Of a stretch of DNA of 35,106 bases, positions 22,148-29,967 are shown one piece after another. Source of the stretch: DASTPP01 sp035762175 (lineage in GTDB: Bacteria; Myxococcota_A; Polyangia; Polyangiales; Polyangiaceae); assembly GCA_035762175.1 (NCBI GenBank), contig DASTPP010000143.1, forward strand, positions 1 through 35,106, in the 5' to 3' direction. Numbering within the stretch: position 1 is the first letter of the stretch; each line of letters begins with the position of its first letter. A program made the position numbers and the translations under genes. The notes under the pieces are model-generated. The model did no database searches. It saw only the letters and a list, made by a program, of their open reading frames with translations, and was not told the origin of the DNA.

Positions 22148-23223
22148 TACGTCAGCGTGTACGCGAAGCAGGCGTCGCCGCCCGCCTCGTACGCCACCTT
22201 GACGAGCACCTCGGCGTCGTCCCCGCCGAAGCTGACGGCCGTCGCGTTGCTGCCGCAGCAGCCGACGTAGCCGGGCGGCACCGGGTCGCCGCCGAACTCG
22301 GTGCCGACCGGGCAGGCGACCTCGCCGCCGGGCTTCAGATAGTAGCAAACGCGCACGGGCGACGTCGCCTGCACCGAGGCCCGCGCCTCGATCGCGTTGC
22401 AGAGAATGCCGCCGAGCAGATCGCGGGTGCCGGTGAACGCGAACCAATCGTCGCTGCCGTCCATCGTCAAGACGACCGACGCGGCCGGGCTGCACGTCGT
22501 GCGGTCGGCGAGCGGCTTCGCCCCCGCCGCCTTGTCGTTGGGCTCGAACGCGTCCTTCGAGGTGCACGCCGGCCCACCACCGCCGCCCGACCCGCCCCCG
22601 CCGCCCGTGCCGCCCGTGCCGCCCGTGCCGCTCTTGCCGCCACTGCCGCCCGTGCCGCCGCCGCCCGTGCCGCCGCTGCCGCCCGAGCCGCCACTGCCGC
22701 CCGTGCCGCCACTGCCGCCCGTGCCGCCGCTACCGCCCGAGCCGTCGTTGCCGCCGCTGCCGCCCGTGCCGCTACCGCCCGAGCCGACGCCGCCTCCGCT
22801 GCCCGGCGCGCCGCCGCTGCCCGCGTTGCCCCCCCCGCCTTGGCCCGAGCCGCTGCTGCCCGGCGGGCCGCCCGCCTTGCCGCCGGTACCCGCGCTGCCC
22901 CCAGACCCCGAGCGCCCGCCGGTGCCATCGGCGCCGCCCTGCTCTTCGGACGGAGGCGTGGCCTGCGAGCCGCCCGTGCCCGGGGCGCCCGCGCGGCCTT
23001 CTTCGTCGTCAACGCTCGGCCCCCCGCCGCCCGCGCCCCCCGACCCCGCGCTGCCCGCGTCCGGCCCGTTGCGGTCGGGCGCTTCTTTGAGATCGTCGAT
23101 GCCCAGGGCTGAGTCGCACCCGCCCAAGGACGCAAGCAAGAGGGCCGGGCCCAGGGCGAGCCGGGCCCCTCGCAGCAAGGGCCTCGCTGCGGTGGGCCGG
23201 CGCGACGGAAGGGAGCGCTTCAT
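22138..23223 (-). CDS. Lipoprotein with long Gly/Ser linker and C-terminal Cys-containing domain
   Basis: This is a 361-residue lipoprotein. The ATG at 23223 gives a basic N-terminus, a hydrophobic stretch (ALGPALLLASLGGC) and a lipobox Cys near residue 36, followed by an ALGIDDL segment of a kind I associate with Polyangia lipoproteins. Residues about 55-215 are a low-complexity GGSGG/GTGG linker. The C-terminal domain of about 140 residues begins with DAFEPNDKAAGAKPL, which resembles the opening of bacterial pre-peptidase C-terminal-like beta domains. It contains DDWFAFTGTRDL and several Cys including a CC pair, probably disulfide-bonded. It likely presents a binding domain away from the outer membrane on a flexible tether. 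Ligand unknown. An upstream start at 23541 would lose the signal peptide. Confidence 0.85.
   Translation of the reverse strand: MKRSLPSRRPTAARPLLRGARLALGPALLLASLGGCDSALGIDDLKEAPDRNGPDAGSAGSGGAGGGGPSVDDEEGRAGAPGTGGSQATPPSEEQGGADGTGGRSGSGGSAGTGGKAGGPPGSSGSGQGGGGNAGSGGAPGSGGGVGSGGSGTGGSGGNDGSGGSGGTGGSGGTGGSGGSGGSGGTGGGGTGGSGGKSGTGGTGGTGGGGGSGGGGGPACTSKDAFEPNDKAAGAKPLADRTTCSPAASVVLTMDGSDDWFAFTGTRDLLGGILCNAIEARASVQATSPVRVCYYLKPGGEVACPVGTEFGGDPVPPGYVGCCGSNATAVSFGGDDAEVLVKVAYEAGGDACFAYTLTYQY
22571..22825. repeat. GC-rich coding repeats of the Gly/Ser linker
   Basis: Repeated CCGCCCGTGCCGCC-type units encode the Gly-Gly-Ser-Gly-Gly-Thr tether of the lipoprotein. Unit lengths are multiples of three and the reading frame is kept throughout. 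Confidence 0.7.
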
Positions 23224-23644
23224 CGAGCGGCCTCGAAGGCGTGGGCAGGGCCTGTCGCGCGAGCTCTCGTCGCTCTCATGGCGAAAGAGGTGGGGATTGC
23301 AAGCACCATACCCTCGGGCCGGATGGCCGCGTTCGAGCCCACGCCGGAGGCCGCTCGCGCCCCACCGGCCGAGCACGAGGCCCGCGGCAGGTGGGGACAC
23401 TGAGGCGAGATGGTAACGCCGCCTCGGGCCGAGCGCGGCCCCCGCCGGCGCGCCATCGACGTCGCGGGCCCGAGCAGGCAAGCTGCGCCCATGCTGAGCT
23501 CGGGCCCCCGACTCTCGCTCTCGATCGGCTGCCAGGCCCATCGCGCCGCGCGGCGTACGCTTGGCGATCTCTTCGGGGGGGGCGGCACCGGCTTCGGTAG
23601 CGCGGGGCGGCCGGCGGCGGCCCGCGGGCGCCCTCGGTGACCTC
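23224..23644. other. Divergent intergenic region, no gene seen
   Basis: A stretch of 421 bp lies between the lipoprotein (minus) and the chromate transporter (plus). Open frames here are shadow-like. It should hold both promoters; I see no hexamer pair I would defend. The start of the transporter gene may lie as early as 23561. Confidence 0.4.
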
Positions 23645-24232
23645 GTGACGGCGCAAGCGAGCGACGACGGGCCCGGCCCGCGCGAAGGCGCCCCGCCCCC
23701 GCTCGGGGCGATCTTCTTGGCCTTCTTGCTCGTCGGGGCGACCTCCTTCGGCGGAGGCGCCGTCGCGCACCTTCACGCCGCCGTCGTCGGCCGCAAGAAG
23801 TGGGTCGACGAGGGCCGCTTTCTCGAGGCCGTGACCGTCGGGCGCAGCCTGCCCGGGCCCAACGTGACGAACCTCGCGGCGTTCCTCGGCGCGATGCTCG
23901 CGGGCTACCGCGGGGCCGCCGTCGCCGTCCTCGGCGTCGTGGCCCCGGGGCTCGCCGCGGTGTTGCTCTTGGCCGCGATCTACGCGCCGCTCGCCGCCGC
24001 TTCGTCGCGCCCCTCGCTTCGGGGCGGCGTCGAGGGCCTCACGGCGGGCGCCGTCGGGGTCATGGCCTCGCTGCTGGCCCACTCGGCCAAGCCCGCCGCC
24101 CGGGCGCGGGGCGGCCTCGCCCTCGCCGCCGCCGCGCTCGTCGCCGTCGCCGCGCTGCGGCTCAACCTGCTCGTCGTCCTCGCCGCGCTCGTCCCCCTGG
24201 CGTCGGCCGTCAACCGCGAGAGGGCCCCCTGA
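23645..24232 (+). CDS. Chromate transporter (CHR) family, N-terminal-type subunit
   Basis: This is a short CHR-domain membrane protein of about 195 residues. The family signature appears as FLLVGATSFGGGAVAHLHAA near the start and SLPGPNVTNLAAFLGAMLAG in the middle, matching the GGG and PGPN motifs of ChrA halves. Five to six hydrophobic segments follow (for example AVAVLGVVAPGLAAVLLLAA). Short CHR proteins work as pairs of opposite membrane topology, and the partner gene follows with a one-base overlap (TGATG). Characterised relatives export chromate or take up sulfate; the substrate here is unproven. The GTG at 23645 follows a GGTGA; the ATG at 23561 is an alternative that adds a 28-residue Arg/Gly-rich leader. 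Confidence 0.88.
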   Translation: MTAQASDDGPGPREGAPPPLGAIFLAFLLVGATSFGGGAVAHLHAAVVGRKKWVDEGRFLEAVTVGRSLPGPNVTNLAAFLGAMLAGYRGAAVAVLGVVAPGLAAVLLLAAIYAPLAAASSRPSLRGGVEGLTAGAVGVMASLLAHSAKPAARARGGLALAAAALVAVAALRLNLLVVLAALVPLASAVNRERAP

Positions 24233-24762
24233 TGCGCTCGCCCTTGCCCCCGGTCGGGCTCACCTTTCTCTGGCTCGGCGTCGTAAGCTTCGGCGGCGGC
24301 CTCGCCGTCATTCCCGAGATGCACCGCGAGCTCGTCGATGCCCGGGGCTGGCTCTCGCCGCAAGAGTTCGCCGAAGGCTACGCCATCGGCCAGCTCGTGC
24401 CCGGCCCCAACATGCTCTCCGTCGCGTTCTACGGCTACAAGATCGCGGGCGTCGCCGGCGGCCTGATCGCGCTCGCCGCCGTCGTGCTGCCGGGGGCCGC
24501 CCTGGCGGCGCTCTGCGGCCGGGCGTGGGCGACGCTCGGGTCGAACCCCTGGCTCGGGCGCCTGCGACGAGGCCTGCTGCCGGTCGGCTTCGGGCTGATG
24601 GCCGCCGGCGTCCTCCTCGTCGCCCGGACCACGCTCGCGCACTGGCTACAGGCCGCCCTCGCCCTCGCCGTGGCCGTCGTGGTCTACAAGAAATGGGTGA
24701 ACCCGGCCCTCGCCGTGCTGCTCGCCGGCGCCCTCGGCGCCCTGGCGAGCCGCTGGGGCTAG
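24232..24762 (+). CDS. Chromate transporter (CHR) family, second subunit
   Basis: This is a 176-residue CHR-domain protein, the second half of a two-gene transporter. Motifs: FLWLGVVSFGGGLAVIPEM near residues 12-30, then QEFAEGYAIGQLVPGPNMLS, the paired PGPN signature. Hydrophobic segments cover the rest, ending with the VVVYKKWVNPALAVLLAG segment typical of these proteins. The ATG at 24232 shares its A with the upstream TGA, so the two are made in a coupled way and should form a heterodimer. No ChrB-type regulator is seen nearby. Confidence 0.9.
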   Translation: MRSPLPPVGLTFLWLGVVSFGGGLAVIPEMHRELVDARGWLSPQEFAEGYAIGQLVPGPNMLSVAFYGYKIAGVAGGLIALAAVVLPGAALAALCGRAWATLGSNPWLGRLRRGLLPVGFGLMAAGVLLVARTTLAHWLQAALALAVAVVVYKKWVNPALAVLLAGALGALASRWG

Positions 24763-24949
24763 GGCCGGGGCGCCCGCGCCGCACGCCGACGGCGCGCGGC
24801 CCGGCTCGCTCAACCTCACGCTCATCGTGGCGAACATGCAGCGAGCGTCGTGCCGCGGGAGAGCGCCCTTGCCCGGAAGAACCGCCGCCCCCGCGACGCG
24901 CCGACTTCGACGCGGGCGGGCGCGCTTCTTGTAAGGCGGCCTCACCCTC

Positions 24950-25495
24950 GTGTCCGACCTCGCCTCGCCCGCCATTGCTCAGCTCAACGCGTTCCTCCGC
25001 TCCGAGATCGTGGCGGTTGGTACCTACCACCGGGCCTTGCGCCGGGTGAAGGCGCCCGGCGCGCGGGCCACCTTGCACGCGTGCGCTCGCTCGCACGCGC
25101 ACCGGGTCGAGTGCCTGCGCGTCGCCATCGTGCGCCTGGGCGGCACGCCCACCTACGGCTCGGGGGCCCTTCGCGCCGTCGCCCGCTGGTTCGAGCACGG
25201 CGCCCGCGCCCTGCGCGGCGAGCGCGCGGCCGACGCCCTCGCGCGGGGCGAAGACCGAAGGCTGCGCGACTACCGCGACCGCCTCGGGCGCCTCGACGGC
25301 CGGGCCCGAGAGCTCGTCGAGGGCGTGCTCTTGCCCGCCCAAGAGTGGACCAGGCGCGCCGTCCAGGCCCTGAAGAAGACGCCTCAGGGCGCCGCGGCGG
25401 CGCGGCCGTCCGAAAGCGCGGGGCCCGGCGTGAGCGCGCCCGCGCTCGCGGCGCAGAGGCGCGCTTCGCAAAACTGCACCGTCCCGGGCGCGTAA
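24950..25495 (+). CDS. Ferritin-like DUF2383 protein
   Basis: This is a 181-residue helical protein resembling DUF2383 (ferritin-like four-helix bundle) in its first about 140 residues. It opens with AIAQLNAFLRSEIVAVGTYH, where Glu and His on the first helix fit metal ligands. Then come ACARSHAHRVECLRVAIVRL with further His/Glu, a GGTPTYGSGALRA turn, and a last helix around ARELVEGVLLPAQEWTRRAV. The final about 35 residues are low-complexity. Function in this family is poorly defined; some members occur in stress and iron contexts. The GTG at 24950 is used because the first helix begins directly after it. It stands alone between the transporter pair and the repeat array. Confidence 0.75.
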   Translation: MSDLASPAIAQLNAFLRSEIVAVGTYHRALRRVKAPGARATLHACARSHAHRVECLRVAIVRLGGTPTYGSGALRAVARWFEHGARALRGERAADALARGEDRRLRDYRDRLGRLDGRARELVEGVLLPAQEWTRRAVQALKKTPQGAAAARPSESAGPGVSAPALAAQRRASQNCTVPGA

Positions 25496-25581
25496 CCGTC
25501 CCAGGGGCAGGGCGTCGACACGCCGCCTCGTTACCACCGGTACGCCACCGCCGCGAGGGCCCAGCCCCGGCGCCCGCTCCA

Positions 25582-25990
25582 GGTCGGCGACCGCCCCCGG
25601 CGAAGTCCTGAGGACTCATTCCGGGCGGTGATCGACCCGGGCGAAGTCCTGAGGACTCATCCCGGGCGGTGATCGACCCGGGCGAAGTCCTGGGGACTCA
25701 TCCCGGGCGGTGATCGACCCATCCGAAGTCCTGAGGAACCCCCCCAAGGGGGTGATCGACCCGGGCGAAGTCCTCGGGACTTGTTTTGGGGCGGTGATCG
25801 ACCCGGGCGAAGTCCTCGGGACTGGTTTTGGGGCGGTGATCGACCCGAACGAAGTTCTGAGAACTGCCCTCGGGGTCGGTCACCGACCCGGGCGAAGTCC
25901 TGAGGACCTTTCCCGGGTTGGTGATCGACCCATCCGAAGTCCTGAGGACTCATCCCGGGTCGGTGACCGACCCATCTGAAGTCCTGATCC
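25582..25990. repeat. Array of ten 41-43 bp units, each with two dyads
   Basis: The core GAAGTCC/GAAGTTC recurs at 25602, 25643, 25684, 25725, 25767, 25809, 25851, 25894, 25936 and 25978, with an outlying copy at 26051. Each unit has a 13-bp dyad (AGTCCT-N-AGGACT) and, about 20 bases on, a second dyad around GGTGATCGACCC. The second is perfect in two units (GGGTCGGT-N-ACCGACCC at 25873-25889 and 25957-25973). Between them sits a more variable stretch. In the seventh unit both arms of the first dyad have changed together (AGTTCT/AGAACT), preserving pairing. The varying period breaks any reading frame, so it is not a protein repeat. Confidence 0.9.
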
Positions 25991-26216
25991 AGGCGACGAG
26001 TAACCTTGCGCGCCCGGCGGCCCCGGACTCGAAGTCGGGCGCCGCCGAGCGAAGTCCTCAGGAAGCTCGGGCAGCGAGGTGCCGCCGACGGCGCCAGATT
26101 CGGGGGGGCCGCCGACGGAGGTAGCGGTCGCCGCCAGCCGGCGCCGCCTGCGGCCCTTGAATGGGGCTATCGTGGGCGGGCCGCCGAGCGCAGACGTGCC
26201 GGCGGAGGCGAAGCGC

Positions 26217-26978
26217 ATGGACATCACCCTCTCGAGAGCCGCGATCCGGCGCGGCCTGTCCGTCGCCACCGCGCTCGTGGCCTTTGCGGGCCTGCTCGTC
26301 GAGGCGCTGAGGCCGGCCCTCGGGCTCCGGAGCCGCAGCGGCGTCGTCCCCTTGTTCTCGCTCAGCTACGAGCAGAACGTCCCCACGTGGTACGCGTCCG
26401 CCCTGCTCCTGTCATGCGCGCTGCTTCTCGCGCTGATCGCGCTCGGCGCCCGGCGGGCCCGGGCGGGCTACGTCCGCCACTGGGGGCTGCTCGCGGGTGG
26501 GTTTCTCTACATCTCCCTCGACGAGACGGTGGGTATTCACGAGGGGGCGAGCCAATTCTTTCATCTCGGGGGGGTCTTCTTCTTCGGCTGGGTGATCCCC
26601 GCGGGGTTGCTCGTCGTCGGCCTCGGGCTCACCTTTTTGCGCTTCTTGGCGCACCTGCCCAGGCCGACGCGGGTCGAGTTCCTCGTGGCGGGGGCGATGT
26701 ACGTCGGGGGGGCGGTCTTGCTCGAGCTGCCGCTCGGGTATTGGACCGAGCGGGAGGGGAGCGACAACTTCGTTTACGCTGCTATCGACTGGGTCGAAGA
26801 ATCGATGGAGCTCGTCGGCGTGAGCTTGTTTCTCCTTTCGTTGCTGCGCTACCTCGACGCCCGGGGCTACCGCGTCCGCTTCGTGACGGGCTCGGCGGGC
26901 GGCCTCGCCGAGGCGCGCGACGTCGAGCGACCGGTGCCCTCGGCCGAGCCGCTCGGGCCTTCGGGGTCGACGCCATGA
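26217..26978 (+). CDS. Conserved multipass membrane protein
   Basis: This is a 253-residue integral membrane protein with about six hydrophobic segments, including LSVATALVAFAGLLVEAL, WYASALLLSCALLLALIALG, FFFGWVIPAGLLVVGLGLTF, FLVAGAMYVGGAVLLELPLG and MELVGVSLFLLSLLRYL. Between segments 3 and 4 it has LYISLDETVGIHEGASQFF. The (S/D)(D)E-x3-IHE pattern, together with the later EESMELVG motif, is characteristic of a widespread family of unknown function; the His and Glu could bind metal. The ATG at 26217 has a GGAGG eight bases upstream, a strong site for this window. The stop overlaps the next gene (ATGA), so the two form an operon, placed just after the dyad array, which could control it. Confidence 0.8.
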   Translation: MDITLSRAAIRRGLSVATALVAFAGLLVEALRPALGLRSRSGVVPLFSLSYEQNVPTWYASALLLSCALLLALIALGARRARAGYVRHWGLLAGGFLYISLDETVGIHEGASQFFHLGGVFFFGWVIPAGLLVVGLGLTFLRFLAHLPRPTRVEFLVAGAMYVGGAVLLELPLGYWTEREGSDNFVYAAIDWVEESMELVGVSLFLLSLLRYLDARGYRVRFVTGSAGGLAEARDVERPVPSAEPLGPSGSTP

Positions 26979-28042
26979 CGATCGCTTCGGTGCCGGGCGA
27001 GGCGCCGCCCAGGGCGCCGGCCGCGAGGTCGCCCTACATCGCCGGGCGCGCCTACGACTGGGCCTTCTTCTTGCTGCCGCCGCTCGTGGCGCTCGGCCTC
27101 GGGGCGCTGCTCTCGGGCACCTCGTTGAGCACGCGCAAATTCTGGCTCGGGGACCACCGCACCACCTGGGCGACGCTCTTCATCGGGTCGCTGACGCACG
27201 CGCACCTCGTCGCCGTGTTCTTTCGCAGCCACTTGAACCCGGCCGTCTTCCAGCGCCACCCCGTCCGCTTCATCGCGGCGCCGCTGCTCTTGTTCGCCGC
27301 GATGCGGTGGTCGATGCCGGTGTTGATCGTCGTCACCGTCGTCGTCGTCTACTGGGACGTCTACCACTCGGGGCTGCAGACCTTCGGCTTCGCCCGCATC
27401 TACGACCGCAACGCGGGCAACGACCCCGCCGCCGGGCGCCGGCTCGACTTCTGGCTCAACCACCTCTTGTACGCCGGCCCCATCCTTGGCGGCGCCGTCA
27501 TGCTCGCGCACGCCGAGAAGCTCGAGATGCTCGACGAGCTCGGTTGGACGCCCCTCGCGTCCGTGCCGCCCTTTCTGGCCGAACACCAGCGCGGCCTCAC
27601 CCTGGCGGTGCTCGCCCTCGGCACGGCGTTTCTCGTCGCCTACGTGCTCGGCTATGTACGGCTCTACCGGCGGGGCTACCGCGTCTCGTGGCTCAAGGTG
27701 TACTTGCTCGCCTCGACCGGGGTTTGCTCGATCTACACGTGGGGGTTCAACGCCTTCGGCGAGGCGTTCTTCATCATGAACTTCTTCCACGCGGTGCAGT
27801 ACCTTGGCCTCGTGTGGTGGTCCGAGGGCAAGCACCTCAAACGCCGCCTCCGGGTCGGGCCCCGGGCGGCGGGCACGCTCGTCGCCGTCTTCGCCTTTCT
27901 CGGCCCCGTGCTCGCGTACGGCGCCCTCGCCGAGATCGTCGAGCCTGACCTGCGCTCGCTCTGGTGCCTCACGCAGGTCGTCGCCGTGATGCACTTCTGG
28001 TACGATGGCTTCATCTGGTCGGTGAGCCGAAAGCAGGTCTAG
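26975..28042 (+). CDS. Multipass membrane protein with conserved-looking histidines
   Basis: This is a 355-residue protein with about eight to nine hydrophobic segments. Polar motifs sit at segment edges: LTHAHLVAVFFRSH, YWDVYHSGLQTFGFARIYDR, WLNHLLYAGP, FFHAVQYLGLVWWSEGKH and VVAVMHFWYDGFIW. The spread of His residues (HAH, YHSG, NH, FHAVQY, MHFWYDG) recalls membrane enzymes that hold metal or haem through histidines, but I cannot name a family. The start ATG overlaps the preceding stop by four bases, so it is co-translated with the 253-residue membrane protein and may form a complex with it. The tail is short and basic (SVSRKQV). Confidence 0.8.
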   Translation: MTIASVPGEAPPRAPAARSPYIAGRAYDWAFFLLPPLVALGLGALLSGTSLSTRKFWLGDHRTTWATLFIGSLTHAHLVAVFFRSHLNPAVFQRHPVRFIAAPLLLFAAMRWSMPVLIVVTVVVVYWDVYHSGLQTFGFARIYDRNAGNDPAAGRRLDFWLNHLLYAGPILGGAVMLAHAEKLEMLDELGWTPLASVPPFLAEHQRGLTLAVLALGTAFLVAYVLGYVRLYRRGYRVSWLKVYLLASTGVCSIYTWGFNAFGEAFFIMNFFHAVQYLGLVWWSEGKHLKRRLRVGPRAAGTLVAVFAFLGPVLAYGALAEIVEPDLRSLWCLTQVVAVMHFWYDGFIWSVSRKQV

Positions 28043-28062
28043 CCCCGGCCCGGGTGGGGTGC

Positions 28063-28083
28063 GCCGATGTGTGGCGCATCGGC
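28063..28083. terminator. Possible hairpin after the membrane-protein pair
   Basis: A perfect 7-bp stem (GCCGATG/CATCGGC) with a 7-base loop lies 20 bases after the stop at 28042. There is no T tract. It may end the operon or sit in the leader of the next gene. Confidence 0.35.
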
Positions 28084-28186
28084 CGTAGTAGGTGCGTCGT
28101 AGCGGCGGGGTCGTGCCCGCAACGACGTGCGCAGACAAGCGCGGGTCGATGGGCTACGATGCGTGCCGTTTTCGGGAGCAACCTCT

Positions 28187-29131
28187 ATGCGATTGACCCG
28201 GCTCTGTCGCTCGATTCTTTTTTCGCTCGTCGTCGTCGCCCTCGCGCTCGTCGGCTGCGGCAGCAGCAAGACCGAGGCCGAAGAGATCTTCGACAGCCGC
28301 GAGGCGATCGTCGAGCAGAACGGCGCGACGCGCCTCGCCCTGGCCGTCGATCGGGGCGGCAAGGCCAAGTTGAGCGTCAAGGGGGCCGACGGCAAGCCGG
28401 TCGAGGGCGTCACGGGCACGCTGACGGTCAAGGGCGAAGGCCCGAAGGCGCCGGCGACCCGGGTGCCGCTCGCGCCCGACCCGAAGACCAAGGTCTTGAC
28501 CGCGGCGCTGCCCGAGCTCACCGACGATCTGACCGAGGTCAGATACGACCTGAGCGTCAACGGCCGGCCGCTCAACGGCACGATGCACGTGCCGGCCGGC
28601 GGCACGAAAGAGCTCGAAGAGAACGCCAAGACGGCCGCGAAGGCCAAGATCGCCCCCGGCACGCGGGGGCCGAACGGCGGCGTCGTGCAGGTCGTGGGCG
28701 ACGACGTCATCGAGGTCGTCGCGGGGCAGAAGAGCGGCACCGTGCGCGCCTACGTGCTCGACTCGAACCTCAAGCCGGTCAAGGTCGGGTCGCGCACGAT
28801 CAAGCTCGGCCTCGTGAGCGAGAAGGGGTCAGAGACCGTCGTGCTCGGGCCCGACCCCAGCGGCCAGTTCTTGTTCGGCAAGCTGACCCTGATCGCCAAC
28901 CCGATCAAGATCACGATCGCCGTCACCTACCACGGCGAGACCGTCGTCGCCGTCTGCAACCACCCGCCCGGCTCGGTGATCGTGGTCGGCCCGGGCGCCC
29001 CGGTCATCGTCATCTTGGCCAACGTGGTCTGGGACGTCGACGTGGTGGTCGTGCAGAAGCCGCCCGTGATCGTGGTGCACGGCAAGGGCAAGGGTAAAGG
29101 CAAGAAGAAGTGGAAGTGGAAGTACAAGTAG
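28187..29131 (+). CDS. Lipoprotein with Lys/Trp-rich basic tail
   Basis: This is a 314-residue lipoprotein. The ATG at 28187 has GGGAG ten bases upstream and gives a clear signal (SILFSLVVVALALVGC, lipobox Cys near residue 24). The first mature domain of about 110 residues has beta-sandwich-like strands (ARLALAVDRGGKAKLSVKGA, PVEGVTGTLTVKG). The second has GPNGGVVQVVGDDVIEVVAG and VRAYVLDSNLKPVKVG, a pattern I know from periplasmic proteins near metal-efflux systems (GPHGG..VELV..VYVLD), so a metal-handling role is possible but unproven. Then come Val-rich strands (VIVVGPGAPVIVILANVVWD) and a striking cationic end, KGKGKGKKKWKWKYK, which might bind lipopolysaccharide, teichuronic-type polymers or DNA. 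An in-frame GTG at 28127 would hide the signal peptide, so I reject it. Confidence 0.85.
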   Translation: MRLTRLCRSILFSLVVVALALVGCGSSKTEAEEIFDSREAIVEQNGATRLALAVDRGGKAKLSVKGADGKPVEGVTGTLTVKGEGPKAPATRVPLAPDPKTKVLTAALPELTDDLTEVRYDLSVNGRPLNGTMHVPAGGTKELEENAKTAAKAKIAPGTRGPNGGVVQVVGDDVIEVVAGQKSGTVRAYVLDSNLKPVKVGSRTIKLGLVSEKGSETVVLGPDPSGQFLFGKLTLIANPIKITIAVTYHGETVVAVCNHPPGSVIVVGPGAPVIVILANVVWDVDVVVVQKPPVIVVHGKGKGKGKKKWKWKYK

Positions 29132-29236
29132 CGATCGGGGCGGGCCCGCCCTCGCGCGCGAAGGGCCCGGCTCGGCGCGGGCGTCGGCGGTAGCCCGCCC
29201 GCGAGCGGCCGCCGGCCGCGCCGCCGGTGAGGCCCG

Positions 29237-29271
29237 GGCCCTCGCGTCGATCGCCGACCGACGCGAGGGCC
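29237..29271. terminator. 13-bp perfect hairpin between convergent genes
   Basis: Arms 29237-29249 and 29259-29271 are perfectly complementary (13 bp, 9-base loop) and lie between the convergent lipoprotein genes ending at 29131 and 29322. No T tract is present. It most likely serves as a bidirectional terminator or transcript-end barrier. Confidence 0.55.
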
Positions 29272-29321
29272 GACGTTTCGGCCTCCGAAGCCGCGTGCGG
29301 GGGGCGAGGCCTCGGCGCCAC

Positions 29322-29795
<474 letters not shown>

Positions 29796-29802
29796 TCGCC
29801 CG

Positions 29803-29808
29803 AGTATA
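29803..29808 (-). promoter_or_regulatory. Candidate -10 for a leaderless transcript
   Basis: TATACT on the minus strand (five of six to TATAAT) ends 7 bases before the ATG at 29795, which would place the transcription start at or next to the start codon. No good -35 matches. Confidence 0.35.
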
Positions 29809-29833
29809 CGGGCCCGCGCGCTCGAACGCCGGA

Positions 29834-29850
29834 CAACGGAGCCTCCGTTG
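29834..29850. promoter_or_regulatory. 17-bp palindrome between divergent genes
   Basis: CAACGGAG and CTCCGTTG flank one central C, a perfect 8-bp dyad. It lies between the divergent Cys-rich lipoprotein (start 29795) and Ser/Thr kinase (start 29968), upstream of the candidate TATACT. This is a good shape and place for a dimeric repressor or activator site serving one or both genes. Confidence 0.45.
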
Positions 29851-29967
29851 GCGTGTGAGGTTCAGCGGTGATGTGGGTAACGTCGTGGGCGCGGCGAGCG
29901 ATGACCGGCGTGATCCGGGGGCGGCTTGACAGGTAGGTGGGCGGCCCCGCATGGTGGCTCGCTGCGC

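Noticed and set aside
24763..24949. Small gene between the chromate transporter and the DUF2383 gene
   Set aside because: Short open frames on both strands have no ribosome site, no family pattern and no consistent composition.
25657..25953. Repeat protein on the minus strand (SPQDFARVDHRPG units)
   Set aside because: The unit length varies between 41 and 43 bp, so the frame changes along the array; no start site or signal supports a gene. The repeated peptide is a by-product of the DNA repeat.
25582..25990. CRISPR array
   Set aside because: The period of 41-43 bp with a conserved core looks CRISPR-like at first, but the variable stretches are only about 10 bases, partly similar to each other, and no cas gene is present.
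29926..29931. TTGACA -35 for the second Ser/Thr kinase
   Set aside because: No TATAAT-like hexamer follows at proper distance; the position 17 bp downstream is GC-rich.
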